Made by a program: the position numbers and the translations under genes. The notes under the pieces are model-generated. The model did no database searches, was not told the origin of the DNA, and was given only the letters and a program-made list of their open reading frames with translations. Of a stretch of DNA of 64,000 nt, positions 47,912 to 57,541 are shown piece by piece. This DNA comes from Helicobacter sp. 'house sparrow 1' (lineage in GTDB: Bacteria > Campylobacterota > Campylobacteria > Campylobacterales > Helicobacteraceae), in NCBI RefSeq assembly GCF_900199585.1, contig NZ_FZQY01000004.1, positions 434,001 through 498,000 of the forward strand, given 5' to 3'. The number at the start of each line of letters is the position of its first letter. The first letter of the stretch is position 1.

Positions 47912-49615
47912 ATTCTTATCTTCCCCAAACATACCCTTAAGTTCTTTTTGTATATTTTCAATAAAATCACTCTCCTCAAAGACAGGATTCTTTTTTACAG
48001 CAACTTGATAGGCAGTATTTTTCACAATGAGGGCAATTTGTCCCCCACTAAGATTATAGGTGCAAAGTTTTTCTGCAAGAGTTTGAATGCTATGAGATTT
48101 AAACTTCGCATTTTTTGGTAGATGTTGGGTCCAAAGAAGTTTTCTTTGTTCCTGTGTAGGTTTTTTGAATTCTATTTTGTAATTAAAGCGTCGTGAAAAA
48201 GCACTATCAATTGTGTCAAGTAAATTTGTAGTAGCAATCAAAATTCCATCAAATTTTTCAATTTGTTCTAAAAAGATATTTTGCATTTGATTATGCATTT
48301 TTTCTGCACCACTGCCACTATTGGCCCTTAGACTTAGGAATTGATCTGCCTCATCTAGAAGTAAGATAGGGGGATTTTTTATTTTTTTTACAATATCTTT
48401 GTAATTATCAAATATTTTTCTTACATTTTTTTCAGATTCTCCAATATACATTGACAAAATTTTTGAACAATCAAGACTTAAAACTTGTTTTTTTAAACTT
48501 TTTGCAATACCTAGTGCAGTGAGTGTTTTTCCAGTCCCAGAAGGACCATAAAGAATAATTCTTGCATCAATATTTTTTTTATTCTTAATTCCCCATTGTC
48601 TTAATAAATCAGTTACTTTTGGATCAATTTGTTTCAACAAAGTTTGTAGTGTGTTTTGTGTTAATGGAGTTAATACAATATTATCTAAGGGGATTTTTGG
48701 CTCTAATATTTCAAAGAAATCCTGCTCTTGTATAATAGTTTGTAGTGAAATTTTTTGTTTTTGTTTTGTGATTTTTGGATAAAGAATCTTTTGCAAAATA
48801 TCCTCGTGGATATAAAAAGTTCTAGAAATACCCCCAAAAGGATTGATGATCTCATCATAATCAAGGATTTTCTTTTCAATAAGTGTGCTCTTTTCATCAA
48901 ACAAAGAGCGGTTTTTAATCCTATCATATTCATCAATACTGATTAATTCTATTAAGATATTCATATCTCTAAAATTCTCATTACCCCCAGAATATTCTTC
49001 CTTAAGCAGAGTAAAAAATATGATCTCTTCTTGTGGGCTAAGATGATTTTCTTGGATAATTTTATAAGCAGGTATATTGATTTTTGTAATTTTTAATCTA
49101 GCAAGGATTTTTTCTTCAACGCTCTTGAGATTATACTTTGTCTTTGAAGAAAAAAAAGTATTATTCTTTTCATAAATTAATTTTTGAAGCAAAGATATTC
49201 TTAAAAACTGATCTTTTAAATACTCAAAGTGATCTTGATAAGGAGTGATCTCTGGAATCTCAATTTCTAAACTACCTTCCTCAAGCAACTTGAAAAACAT
49301 TGGAGTAAGGGACACTTCAAAGTAGAGTATCTCAAGAAGACTCATCTGTTTTATGGGTTGAAAACTATCTTCCATAATCCACCCTAGCTCAAGAAGATGT
49401 TTTATTTTTTGCAAAAATTTTAAAATATCTTGATTATTTTTAATTTTAAATAAATGTTTTAGTAGAGTTGAGACAGTAAAATCTTTTGTATTTTCCAGAT
49501 AATTTTCTAGCATAAAATGTAAAATTTTAGCTTCATCTAAATCGCATTTAAGATGGGGAAAAATTTTTGTCATCTGTAAGTTTTTGTTTTTTAAAAAATC
49601 ATTTAAGAAGTGCAT
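47894..49615 (-). CDS. AAA-family ATPase of unknown role
   Basis: 573 residues. The C-terminal half is a single classic AAA module: Walker A LYGPSGTGKT (near 356), Walker B PPILLLDEADQFL (near 414), and the arginine-finger/SRH region around TTNLLDTIDSAFSRRF. That resembles Cdc48/SpoVK-like proteins. The N-terminal 300 residues are helical, Leu/Lys/Glu-rich and unrecognised; they probably bind the substrate. No protease domain. The gene is alone on its strand between mnmD and der, so context gives no clue. A remodelling or disassembly role is only inferred. Confidence 0.8.
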   Translation of the reverse strand: MHFLNDFLKNKNLQMTKIFPHLKCDLDEAKILHFMLENYLENTKDFTVSTLLKHLFKIKNNQDILKFLQKIKHLLELGWIMEDSFQPIKQMSLLEILYFEVSLTPMFFKLLEEGSLEIEIPEITPYQDHFEYLKDQFLRISLLQKLIYEKNNTFFSSKTKYNLKSVEEKILARLKITKINIPAYKIIQENHLSPQEEIIFFTLLKEEYSGGNENFRDMNILIELISIDEYDRIKNRSLFDEKSTLIEKKILDYDEIINPFGGISRTFYIHEDILQKILYPKITKQKQKISLQTIIQEQDFFEILEPKIPLDNIVLTPLTQNTLQTLLKQIDPKVTDLLRQWGIKNKKNIDARIILYGPSGTGKTLTALGIAKSLKKQVLSLDCSKILSMYIGESEKNVRKIFDNYKDIVKKIKNPPILLLDEADQFLSLRANSGSGAEKMHNQMQNIFLEQIEKFDGILIATTNLLDTIDSAFSRRFNYKIEFKKPTQEQRKLLWTQHLPKNAKFKSHSIQTLAEKLCTYNLSGGQIALIVKNTAYQVAVKKNPVFEESDFIENIQKELKGMFGEDKNLGFQI

Positions 49616-49762
49616 TTTCCTACTCTATTATCTAAAATAATAAAAATATTGCTAGAAGTATCATAACTTCTTTTTATGTATTTTCAAGCAAACTATTTAT
49701 CTTAATTTTTTGCTTATGTTCTCTTAAATAAAAACTCACGAGCTTTTATTTATAAACGCTCA

Positions 49763-49800
49763 TTTTTATAGGGAATATGAAGAATTTTACCCTATAAAAA
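49763..49800. terminator. 11-bp inverted repeat after der
   Basis: TTTTTATAGGG (49763-49773) and CCCTATAAAAA (49790-49800) are perfect complements around a 16-base loop, 42 bases past the der stop (der is on the minus strand). On that strand the 3' arm ends in a T/A-rich run, so it could terminate der. The larger than usual loop leaves other roles possible. Confidence 0.5.
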
Positions 49801-49841
49801 CCACATCTTTTTAAAGATATTGTTTTTTTTGCTGATAATTC

Positions 49842-51230
49842 TTAATTGTTTTCTTTTGCATGTTTTTTATCTTTTGGTGTAAGGATAATAGGTGTTCCCT
49901 CAAAGTTAAATTTTTCTCTTAAATAATTAATCAGATATCTCTTATAGCTAAAATGCAAAGCTTTAGGACGATTCATAATAAGGGCAATTTGTGGAGGATT
50001 TGTTTCATATTGGGTTGCATAGTAAATGCGAACAATCTTTCCATGATCACTTGGCAAAGGATGCCTTTTTGTTGCCTCTAAGATTGTTTCATTTAAAATA
50101 CTTGTTGGAATCCTATAGGTAAGATTCTCATAAACTTCTAGTATTTTTTGTTTAATCTCTGTGATGTGTCTTTTATTTAAGGCACTTACAGTGATAATTG
50201 GAGCATACTCTAAGAATCTAAATCGATACTTTAATTCAGCAATAATTTCTTTGTATTCAGATTTTCTAATATCCCATTTATTTAAAATGATAATAACACC
50301 CAAGGTATGTTTATCAACAAGAGAACTGATTTTTTCATCAAGTTCCACAAAATCCGTACTTACATCTAAAACCAGTAATGCAATATCACTCTTTTCTAAA
50401 ACTTTATTGGTACGATCTAATGCAAACTTTTCAATTCCTTTTATTTTGCTTCTTCTGCGCAATCCAGCAGTATCTACAAAACATATGGTTTTTTCTTTAA
50501 AAACAATACTTTCATCAACAGGATCAATAGTAGTTCCTTCAATAGGACTTACCATACTTCTATCAGAATTGGTTAAGGCATTAAGTAGGGAGCTTTTTCC
50601 AACATTTACTCTTCCAATAATCCCGACATTAATAATAGAATCCATCTTATCTTGTAGGGGGTCTTGTGAGTAATTTTGAGGCATATTTTCAATAAACTCT
50701 TCCAAACTCTCCTCAGCATCTTTAGAAATATCATTTGGGTTTTGTAAATTGAGATGATAAAGAATAGATTGAATCAAAAACCTTATCCCTCTATTGTGGC
50801 TTACAGAAATAAAAAAAGTATTTTGAACCCCAAAGTTATCAAATTCATAGGCTAGTTGTTTATCTTTATCATTGTCAATTTTATTGATTACTAGGAAGCA
50901 CTTTTTTTGTATTTTTTGCAAAGCATAAAATAGTTTTCTATCTTCATCATCTGGAATATTTTTTCCATCAACAAGATATAAAATTAAATCAGCCTCTTTT
51001 GCTACTTTGAAAGTTTTTTCCTTGATTTGACTAAAGAAATCTGTGCTATCATCAATCCCTCCTGTATCTAAAACCAAGATCTCATTCCCTTCAAGATCAA
51101 TCATTTTTCTATTAACATCACGGGTGGTTCCAGATATATCAGAAGTAATGGCAATCTTTTGTTTTGCAAGGCGGTTAAAAAGGGAGCTTTTCCCAACATT
51201 GGGTTTTCCTAAAATTGCGATCTTTTTCAT
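49842..51230 (-). CDS. der: Ribosome assembly GTPase Der (EngA)
   Basis: Double-GTPase needed for 50S subunit maturation. 462 residues from the chosen ATG, with two G-domains: [14 protein letters not shown] / DTGGID / NKIDND, and [14 protein letters not shown] / DTAGLRRR / NKWD, followed by a KH-like C-terminal domain. The longer open frame adds 38 residues that are not typical; the Der N-terminus [11 protein letters not shown] defines the start (a second ATG is directly upstream). No strong Shine-Dalgarno is seen. Confidence 0.96.
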   Translation of the reverse strand: MKKIAILGKPNVGKSSLFNRLAKQKIAITSDISGTTRDVNRKMIDLEGNEILVLDTGGIDDSTDFFSQIKEKTFKVAKEADLILYLVDGKNIPDDEDRKLFYALQKIQKKCFLVINKIDNDKDKQLAYEFDNFGVQNTFFISVSHNRGIRFLIQSILYHLNLQNPNDISKDAEESLEEFIENMPQNYSQDPLQDKMDSIINVGIIGRVNVGKSSLLNALTNSDRSMVSPIEGTTIDPVDESIVFKEKTICFVDTAGLRRRSKIKGIEKFALDRTNKVLEKSDIALLVLDVSTDFVELDEKISSLVDKHTLGVIIILNKWDIRKSEYKEIIAELKYRFRFLEYAPIITVSALNKRHITEIKQKILEVYENLTYRIPTSILNETILEATKRHPLPSDHGKIVRIYYATQYETNPPQIALIMNRPKALHFSYKRYLINYLREKFNFEGTPIILTPKDKKHAKENN

Positions 51231-51434
51231 CATGGTTAATTTTATTTTTCCTAATTTTATTTTTCTTAAATTGCAGAAACATTTTTGAAATAATACTACA
51301 AAAGACAAGAGTTTGTAATCCATAGCATCCAGTCTTTTTTTCAAAGCCTAAAGAGAATTGGGGTATCAAGATTAATGGATAAAATTTTATTGTAATTTTA
51401 TCTTTCAGGCTTGTTTTTGGTTAATACATTAGTT

Positions 51435-51440
51435 TATAAT
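51435..51440 (+). promoter_or_regulatory. -10 element of the acidic exported protein gene
   Basis: TATAAT 74 bases before the ATG at 51514 in the 283-base der spacer, otherwise AT-rich. AGGAAGAG at about 51499 is the ribosome site. No -35 box. Confidence 0.4.
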
Positions 51441-51513
51441 TAGGGATTAATTTTAATAAGTAAATAGCTAATAAGTTTAGGCATAATGAATAAAGATTTA
51501 GGAAGAGTGAGCT

Positions 51514-52614
51514 ATGTTTAGGATTTTTGTAAGTCTTGTTTTGTGTTTTGTTTGGATCAGGGCTTTAGATGAATTAAATATTGAGGGATTAAACTTACCT
51601 CAAGAACAAGATGGTGCAGTAGAAATCCCTTCTACGCAGGAACAAAATGTAGAAAATATTATAGATCCAATCATTAGCATTAAACCCGTTGAAGAAGAAA
51701 ATCAAGAGCAGGATAAAAAAGAGCCCAAAGAAGATATAAAAAAACAGGAACAAGAAGCAAAAGAAGAACAAATAAATACAACAGAAATAAATCAAGAGAA
51801 TGAAAAAATTGATATACCACTTTTACCTCAAAACTTTGATGGGAAAGAGGAAATTATTGATACCACAAAGAATGAAGCTAAGCAAAGAGAAGAGCAAAGA
51901 TTAAGGGATGAGCAGGCTAAGTTAGAAGAGCAAAAGAGGCTTGAGGAGGAGTTGATGCAGGAGGATCAAGAATTTGAAGGTAGTTTTACTCAAGGTGATT
52001 CTCAAGAGGCGCAAGGTGGTTTAAAATCCCAAGATAATAAGCAAGAAGCTATAGTGAATGAGAAAGAAAAAATGGATAAACCACGGGTGCAATTAGAAGA
52101 GACAACAAGTAAAAAGGAAACAAAACAAGAAAGCAAAAAGGTTAGTTTCACTCAAGAAGATTTTTTTGAGTTAGATGAGGATGATTTTGCATTAGAGAGA
52201 CAGGGAAAAGATTATATGATTAAGGTCTTATCTCTTGACTTAGAGGCTTTTGTAAATGGAAAGACTTATAACGAAAAAAATCAGGTGCAAACTTTTGGTG
52301 TAAATGATAATTTTACGCAAATTGTTAGTCAAGATGGAAAGATACAAGAATATAAGTTTTTTCAAAAATCAAGCAAGAAAAATACTATTTTAAATAATGT
52401 GAAATTTCCTCTGGAAAAAATTGATTTTGATACATATAAAATAGTGATGGAGGATACTCCAAGTTCTTTTGATATATCAAATTGTAAGATTACGATAAAA
52501 AAAGAGTTAAATGCTAAGTTGAATCAAAACAAGGAAGTGATTATTGATCTTGATGTTAGGAGAGAGTTAAGAAACACAACAAACTTTAAATTGTTTCTAA
52601 ACTGTCCTAGATAA
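51514..52614 (+). CDS. Exported protein with long acidic/Gln-rich region
   Basis: 366 residues. A signal peptide (MFRIFVSLVLCFVWIRA, cut near 17) leads into about 190 residues of low-complexity Glu/Gln/Lys sequence without a stable fold (for example KEPKEDIKKQEQEAKEEQ, later RLEEELMQEDQE). From about 205 a folded-looking part begins (SFTQEDFFELDEDDFALERQG, ending LRNTTNFKLFLNCP). Family not recognised. It may be a periplasmic scaffold or spacer protein; the only cysteine in the mature part lies near the C-terminus. It stands alone, between der and gdhA. Confidence 0.75.
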   Translation: MFRIFVSLVLCFVWIRALDELNIEGLNLPQEQDGAVEIPSTQEQNVENIIDPIISIKPVEEENQEQDKKEPKEDIKKQEQEAKEEQINTTEINQENEKIDIPLLPQNFDGKEEIIDTTKNEAKQREEQRLRDEQAKLEEQKRLEEELMQEDQEFEGSFTQGDSQEAQGGLKSQDNKQEAIVNEKEKMDKPRVQLEETTSKKETKQESKKVSFTQEDFFELDEDDFALERQGKDYMIKVLSLDLEAFVNGKTYNEKNQVQTFGVNDNFTQIVSQDGKIQEYKFFQKSSKKNTILNNVKFPLEKIDFDTYKIVMEDTPSSFDISNCKITIKKELNAKLNQNKEVIIDLDVRRELRNTTNFKLFLNCPR

Positions 52615-52642
52615 TTTAACCTTTAAAATTTTTGGTTTTAAT

Positions 52643-52665
52643 ATCTCTATCTTATAAATAGAGAT
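52643..52665 (+). terminator. Hairpin between the acidic protein gene and gdhA
   Basis: ATCTCTAT, a 7-base loop and ATAGAGAT form an 8-bp stem 28 bases past the upstream stop, followed by gagttttattt. A terminator is likely; being 39 bases before the gdhA start, it could also regulate that gene. Confidence 0.6.
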
Positions 52666-52704
52666 GAGTTTTATTTATAAGCAATAATTTTTAAGGAGCT
52701 AACG

Positions 52705-54057
52705 ATGAATTATGCTGAGTTTATTATAGAGAAAGTAAAAAGAGAAAATCCTAATCAATGTGAGTTTCATCAGGCGGTTCAAGAGGTTATTGGGACATTA
52801 AGGCCTTTGTTAGATCAGGAAAAAAAATATCAAGATTATGCAATTTTAGAACGACTGGTTGTTCCTGATAGAGAGATACATTTTCGTGTGACTTGGGTAG
52901 ATGATAATCATAAGGTTCAGGTAAATAGGGGTTATAGGATTGAGTTTAATGGGGCAATAGGACCATATAAAGGTGGTTTGCGTTTTCATCCAAGTGTAAA
53001 TCAAGGCATTATTAAGTTTTTGGGCTTTGAGCAAGTTTTAAAAAATTCTCTTACTACTTTAGCAATGGGAGGAGGAAAAGGAGGAAGTGATTTTGATCCA
53101 AAGGGTAGGAGTGATGGAGAGATTATGCGTTTTTGCCAAGCATTTATGAATGAACTTTTTAGGCATATTGGGGATCATACAGATGTTCCTGCTGGAGATA
53201 TTGGAGTGGGTGGAAGAGAGATTGGTTATTTGTTTGGGCAATATAAGAAACTAACCAATCGATTTGATGGTGTTTTGACAGGAAAAGGTTTAAATTGGGG
53301 TGGAAGCCTTGCTAGAACGGAAGCAACAGGATATGGATCTGTTTATTTTGCTCAAGAAATGCTAAAAGCAAGAGGGGAGAGTTTAGAAGGTAAAATTTGC
53401 ACAGTTTCTGGAAGTGGAAATGTAGCAATTTATACAGTTGAAAAGCTTTATCACTTAGGAGCAAAACCTGTTACAGTAAGTGATTCTAGAGGAATGATTT
53501 ATGATGAAGAGGGGATTGATTTAGCCTTATTAAAAGAGATTAAAGAGGTAAGAAGAGAGAGTTTAAGTGTATATGCAAAAGAAAAAAGTAGCGCAAGATA
53601 TACAAGTATAGAAGAATATCCAAGTGATTCTAATCCTGTGTGGAGCATTCCTTGTTTTGCTGCTTTTCCAAGTGCAACACAAAATGAGCTAAATTTGAAA
53701 GATGCAAAACTACTTTTAGCAAATGGCTGTAAATGTGTAAGTGAAGGGGCTAATATGCCATCAACTTTAGAAGCTACGGAATTGTTTTTACAATCTAAAA
53801 TTTGCTATGGTCCAGCAAAAGCTGCAAATGCTGGGGGTGTTGCTGTAAGTGGCTTAGAAATGTCTCAAAATGCTAGTATGACAAAGTGGAGCTTTGAGAT
53901 GGTTGATAAAAAGTTGCAACATATTATGGAAGATATCTTTATTAATGTTTCTCAGACAGCTCAAGAGTTTAAGGATCCTACAAATTTGGTGATGGGAGCA
54001 AATATAGCTGGTTTTAGAAAGGTTGCAAATTCTATGATAGACCAAGGAATAGTATAG
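52705..54057 (+). CDS. gdhA: NADP-type glutamate dehydrogenase
   Basis: Interconverts 2-oxoglutarate plus ammonia and glutamate. 450 residues, hexameric type. The catalytic region is GGGKGGSDFDPKGRSDGE with the lysines expected, YKGGLRFHPSVNQGI precedes it, and VSGSGNVAIYTVEKL is the nucleotide-binding Rossmann turn. AAGGAG lies 8 bases before the ATG. Four bases separate its stop from the first transporter gene, linking nitrogen assimilation with amino-acid uptake. Confidence 0.96.
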   Translation: MNYAEFIIEKVKRENPNQCEFHQAVQEVIGTLRPLLDQEKKYQDYAILERLVVPDREIHFRVTWVDDNHKVQVNRGYRIEFNGAIGPYKGGLRFHPSVNQGIIKFLGFEQVLKNSLTTLAMGGGKGGSDFDPKGRSDGEIMRFCQAFMNELFRHIGDHTDVPAGDIGVGGREIGYLFGQYKKLTNRFDGVLTGKGLNWGGSLARTEATGYGSVYFAQEMLKARGESLEGKICTVSGSGNVAIYTVEKLYHLGAKPVTVSDSRGMIYDEEGIDLALLKEIKEVRRESLSVYAKEKSSARYTSIEEYPSDSNPVWSIPCFAAFPSATQNELNLKDAKLLLANGCKCVSEGANMPSTLEATELFLQSKICYGPAKAANAGGVAVSGLEMSQNASMTKWSFEMVDKKLQHIMEDIFINVSQTAQEFKDPTNLVMGANIAGFRKVANSMIDQGIV

Positions 54058-54061
54058 ATTT

Positions 54062-54712
54062 ATGGATTGGAGTTTTATTTTTGCAAATACTGGGTTATTT
54101 GCAAAAGCCCTACTTTTGACTCTTAAAATTTCCTTTTTTGGAATTTTGGGAGCTATTTTATTAGGTTTTTTTACAAGTATTGTGCTTTATTATAGGATTA
54201 TTTTTTTGTCTCCTATTGCTAAGATGTATGTTGAATTTTTTAGAAATACTCCTTTGCTCATTCACTTATTCTTTTTATATTATGGATTGGGGCAGATTGG
54301 GATTTATATCCAAGCTTATTATTGCGCGATTATTGGAGTTGTTTTTCTTGGTGGTGCTTATATGACAGAGAGTTTTCGCTTAGGATTAGATTCTATTTCA
54401 AAAATACAACAAGAAAGTGCGATGAGCTTAGGACTTAATAGATCCCAAGTTATGTTTTATGTATTACTTCCACAATCTCTGCGTATTGCTATGCCATCTA
54501 TAGGTGCAAATGTTATTTTTTTGCTAAAAGAAACATCTGTAGTGAGTGCGATTGCACTTGCTGATATCGTATTTGTCGCAAAAGATTTAATTGGAACTTA
54601 TTATAAAACCACAGAAACTTTATTTATGCTTGTAATGGCCTATTTGGTTGTTTTACTTCCTTTATCTTTGTTGTTTACCTGGCTTGAGACAAGGTATAAG
54701 AGGAAATTTTAA
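54062..54712 (+). CDS. Polar amino-acid ABC transporter permease 1
   Basis: 216-residue HisM/GlnP-type inner-membrane permease with about five membrane segments and the coupling-helix motif ESAMSLGLNRSQVMFYVLLPQS (EAA motif). Starts four bases after gdhA and its last base is the first of the next gene's ATG (TAATG), so the two permeases should be made in equal amounts and pair as a heterodimer. Likely substrate glutamate, glutamine or aspartate. Confidence 0.9.
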   Translation: MDWSFIFANTGLFAKALLLTLKISFFGILGAILLGFFTSIVLYYRIIFLSPIAKMYVEFFRNTPLLIHLFFLYYGLGQIGIYIQAYYCAIIGVVFLGGAYMTESFRLGLDSISKIQQESAMSLGLNRSQVMFYVLLPQSLRIAMPSIGANVIFLLKETSVVSAIALADIVFVAKDLIGTYYKTTETLFMLVMAYLVVLLPLSLLFTWLETRYKRKF

Positions 54713-55374
54713 TGGAAACTTTGTTAGATGCAGGCCTAATCCAACGATTATGGGGTGGGTTATATTTTACTTTATATATTGCAATTATTTCTATTGTATT
54801 TTCAATTTTTGGAGGTTTCTTATTTGGTTTTTTAATGACCAGTAGATTTTTTGTTATCAGATTTTCTTGTCGTTTATTGCTAGATATAGTTAGGATTATT
54901 CCAATCATTGTGTGGCTTTTTCTAGTATTTTTTGGTTTGGGATTAGTTTTTCAGATTACTTCTATAATGGCTTGCATTATTGTTTTTAGCATATGGGGTA
55001 TTGTGGAAGCAGGTGATTTAACCAGAGGGGCTATTACATCAGTAAGTCAGCATCAAATACAAAGTGCAAGAGCTCTAGGATTAAATAATATTCAAATACA
55101 GCTTTCAATTATTTTTCCATTAGTGATTTTGCAAATCATCCCCTCATTTTTAAATCTTTTTACAAGGGTTATTAAAACTACAGCTTTAGTTTCTTTAATC
55201 GGTGTAATGGATTTACTTAAGGTTGGACAACAAATTATTGAAACAAAAAGTTTGAGTTTTCCTAGTATTAGTTTTTGGGTTTATGCACTTATTTTGTTGA
55301 TTTATTTTGTGGTTTGTTATGGGCTTTCTCTTTTGGGTTCGTTTTTAGAGAAGAAATTGGATTATAGGAAGTGA
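54712..55374 (+). CDS. Polar amino-acid ABC transporter permease 2
   Basis: 220 residues, same fold and family as its neighbour; EAA motif QHQIQSARALGLNNIQIQLSIIFP. Forms the second half of the membrane pore. Its stop is followed after one base by the ATPase gene. Confidence 0.9.
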   Translation: METLLDAGLIQRLWGGLYFTLYIAIISIVFSIFGGFLFGFLMTSRFFVIRFSCRLLLDIVRIIPIIVWLFLVFFGLGLVFQITSIMACIIVFSIWGIVEAGDLTRGAITSVSQHQIQSARALGLNNIQIQLSIIFPLVILQIIPSFLNLFTRVIKTTALVSLIGVMDLLKVGQQIIETKSLSFPSISFWVYALILLIYFVVCYGLSLLGSFLEKKLDYRK

Positions 55375-55375
55375 G

Positions 55376-56110
55376 ATGTCAGTAGTATTGGAAGTAAAAA
55401 AATTAGTGAAATATTATCAAAAGGGTCATAATATCTTAGATTCTATAGATTTGCAAATAAAAAAAGGTGAGGTGGTTGTTATTTTAGGTTCTAGTGGTTG
55501 TGGAAAAAGCACTTTTTTAAGATGCTTGAATGGGTTAGAACAAATTCAAGGTGGAGAGATTTGGCTACATCAAAAAAAGCTTGATCTTCAGAATGATTGG
55601 CATCAAGTGAGGCAAAAAATAGGTATGGTATTCCAAAACTATGAGCTATTTCCACATATGAATGTGTTAAATAATATCTTGTTAGCACCATTAAAAGTCC
55701 AAAAGCGTAATAAAAAAGAGGTAGAGCAAGAGGCATTATCACTTTTAAAAAGAATGGGGTTAGCAGATAAGGTTGATTTTATGCCTCATTCTCTAAGTGG
55801 TGGGCAAAAGCAAAGAGTTGCAATTGCAAGAGCTTTATGTACGCGACCAGAAATTTTACTTTTGGATGAGATTACTGCTTCTTTGGATCCAGAAATGGTA
55901 AAAGAGGTTTTAGATATTGTTTTAGAGCTTGCAAAAGATGGCATGACAATGGTGATTGTTACACACGAAATGAGGTTTGCTCGCTTAATTGCAGATCGAA
56001 TTGTTTTTTTTGATCAGGGTAAAATTATCGAAGAGGCAAAGCCACAAGATTTTTTCTCTCACCCAAAAACAAAAAAAGCGCAAAATTTTTTAAATATTTT
56101 TGGTTTTTAA
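55376..56110 (+). CDS. glnQ: Amino-acid ABC transporter ATPase
   Basis: 244 residues, GlnQ/HisP type. Walker A LGSSGCGKST, Q-loop MVFQNYELFPHM, signature LSGGQKQR, Walker B ILLLDEITASLDPE and H-loop VTHEMRFAR are all intact. Energises the two permeases encoded just upstream. The gene symbol follows the family and the H. pylori homologue; the exact substrate is not proven. Confidence 0.93.
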   Translation: MSVVLEVKKLVKYYQKGHNILDSIDLQIKKGEVVVILGSSGCGKSTFLRCLNGLEQIQGGEIWLHQKKLDLQNDWHQVRQKIGMVFQNYELFPHMNVLNNILLAPLKVQKRNKKEVEQEALSLLKRMGLADKVDFMPHSLSGGQKQRVAIARALCTRPEILLLDEITASLDPEMVKEVLDIVLELAKDGMTMVIVTHEMRFARLIADRIVFFDQGKIIEEAKPQDFFSHPKTKKAQNFLNIFGF

Positions 56111-56155
56111 GATTTTTTGATAGGATTTAAGCCATTTTAACTTAAAGGATAAAAG

Positions 56156-56992
56156 ATGACTTCTAAAAAAAGTAAGTTATTTTATTTATTTATATTATTA
56201 ATAGGAATGTTTTTTGTATCTTGTGGTGATAATAAGAATACTAAGGCTCAAAATTCTTTAGATTTCATTAAAAAAGAGGGGGTTTTGAGAGTAGGTGTTT
56301 TTAGTGATAAACCTCCTTTTAGTTATATCAATTCTAAGGGTGAGTTTGATGGTTTTGATGTCTATATTGCTAAAAGGATTGCAAAAGATTTGTTAGGAGA
56401 TTCTTCAAAAATTGAGTTTATTCCTGTGGAAGCTGCGGCTAGAGTAGAGTTTTTAAAATCAAGAAAAATTGATCTTTTAATGGCAAATTTTACAAAGACT
56501 AAGGAGAGAGAAGAGGTTGTTGATTTTGCAAAACCTTATATGAAAGTTTCACTAGGTATTGTGTCAGAAAATGGGAAGATTAAACGTATTAGCCAACTTA
56601 AGGGCAAGAAGTTAATTGTGGATAAAGGGACTACGGCAGATTTTTATTTTACTAAGAATCATCCAGATATAGAGCTTTTAAAATATGAGCAAAATACTGA
56701 TGCTTTTTTGGCATTAAAAACACGTAGGGCAGAGGCTTTGGCTCATGATAATACACTAATTTTTGCTTGGGCTAAGCAAAATCCTCCATTTGCAGTTGGA
56801 ATGGATTCTATAGGAGATCAGGATGTAATTGCTCCGGCAGTAAGAAAGGGTGAAAAAGAATTTTTGCAATGGTTAGATGATGAAATCACTCAGCTTACTG
56901 AGTCAGGATTTATGAAAGAGGCTTATGATGCAACCCTAAGACCTTTTTATGGTAGCGAAATAAAGCCTGAAGTTGTTATTTTTGAAAAATAA
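56156..56992 (+). CDS. glnH: Amino-acid ABC transporter substrate-binding lipoprotein
   Basis: 278 residues, family 3 solute-binding protein. A lipoprotein signal (LFILLIGMFFVSC) puts the Cys at residue 23, so it is membrane-tethered in the periplasm. EGVLRVGVFSDKPPFSYIN, GFDVYIAKRIAKDL and DLLMANFTKTKEREEVVDFA are typical. Similar to H. pylori GlnH and C. jejuni PEB1-like proteins that bind aspartate/glutamate; with gdhA next door an acidic amino acid or glutamine is likely. 45-base gap with AAAGGA before the ATG. Confidence 0.9.
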   Translation: MTSKKSKLFYLFILLIGMFFVSCGDNKNTKAQNSLDFIKKEGVLRVGVFSDKPPFSYINSKGEFDGFDVYIAKRIAKDLLGDSSKIEFIPVEAAARVEFLKSRKIDLLMANFTKTKEREEVVDFAKPYMKVSLGIVSENGKIKRISQLKGKKLIVDKGTTADFYFTKNHPDIELLKYEQNTDAFLALKTRRAEALAHDNTLIFAWAKQNPPFAVGMDSIGDQDVIAPAVRKGEKEFLQWLDDEITQLTESGFMKEAYDATLRPFYGSEIKPEVVIFEK

Positions 56993-57046
56993 ACTAGAAA
57001 CAAGATAAAATTATGAAGTAATTTTGATATTCAGAGGAGAAGAAAT

Positions 57047-57541
57047 ATGTTTAAGAAGTTAGTTTTAGCACTAATGATTGGTGCTAGTGGTTTATTTGGC
57101 TTTAGCATAGGTAGTTTTCAAATCTCTCCAGAAGTAGGAGGTAATATTAGTTATCAAGATACAAAAAACACAACTTTTACCTATGGTGGTTATGGGAGGC
57201 TTTGGCTTGGGTTTTCAAGAGTTGTGATTGCTCCACAGGTAAAATATGATGTAATGTATCAAAAAAATAGTGGTGATTACAAGAATCTTCAAGCAGGTGG
57301 GTTGCTTGGTTTTGAAGTTCCAGTATTGCCTTTGACAATCTATATTGGAGGAAGTTGGTCAACTTTTTATAACATAAATCTTGATGATACTGTTGCGCTT
57401 AATTATGGAATTAAGATAGATGTGCCTTTAATACCATTTTTAACAATTGGTTTAGATGGTGTTTATCAAGCACCAAAGATTGCTGGGGGTAGCCGTTATA
57501 CGATGAATAGGATAGGCGTAACAATCGGTCTTGCATTTTAA
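57047..57541 (+). CDS. Small outer membrane beta-barrel protein
   Basis: 164 residues: signal peptide (MFKKLVLALMIGASGLFG), then strands alternating aromatic and small polar residues (TYGGYGRLWLGFSRVVIAPQVKYDV) and a terminal phenylalanine (GVTIGLAF), the BAM signal. An 8-strand barrel would fit the length. Family not recognised. GGAG lies upstream. The stop codon overlaps the ubiD ATG (TAATG), so an envelope protein and a cytoplasmic decarboxylase are translationally coupled, without an obvious functional reason. Confidence 0.75.
   Translation: MFKKLVLALMIGASGLFGFSIGSFQISPEVGGNISYQDTKNTTFTYGGYGRLWLGFSRVVIAPQVKYDVMYQKNSGDYKNLQAGGLLGFEVPVLPLTIYIGGSWSTFYNINLDDTVALNYGIKIDVPLIPFLTIGLDGVYQAPKIAGGSRYTMNRIGVTIGLAF

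Noticed and set aside
51231-51344. 38-residue extension of Der
   Set aside because: Der normally starts with [11 protein letters not shown]; the extension is not similar to any family part and has no ribosome site.
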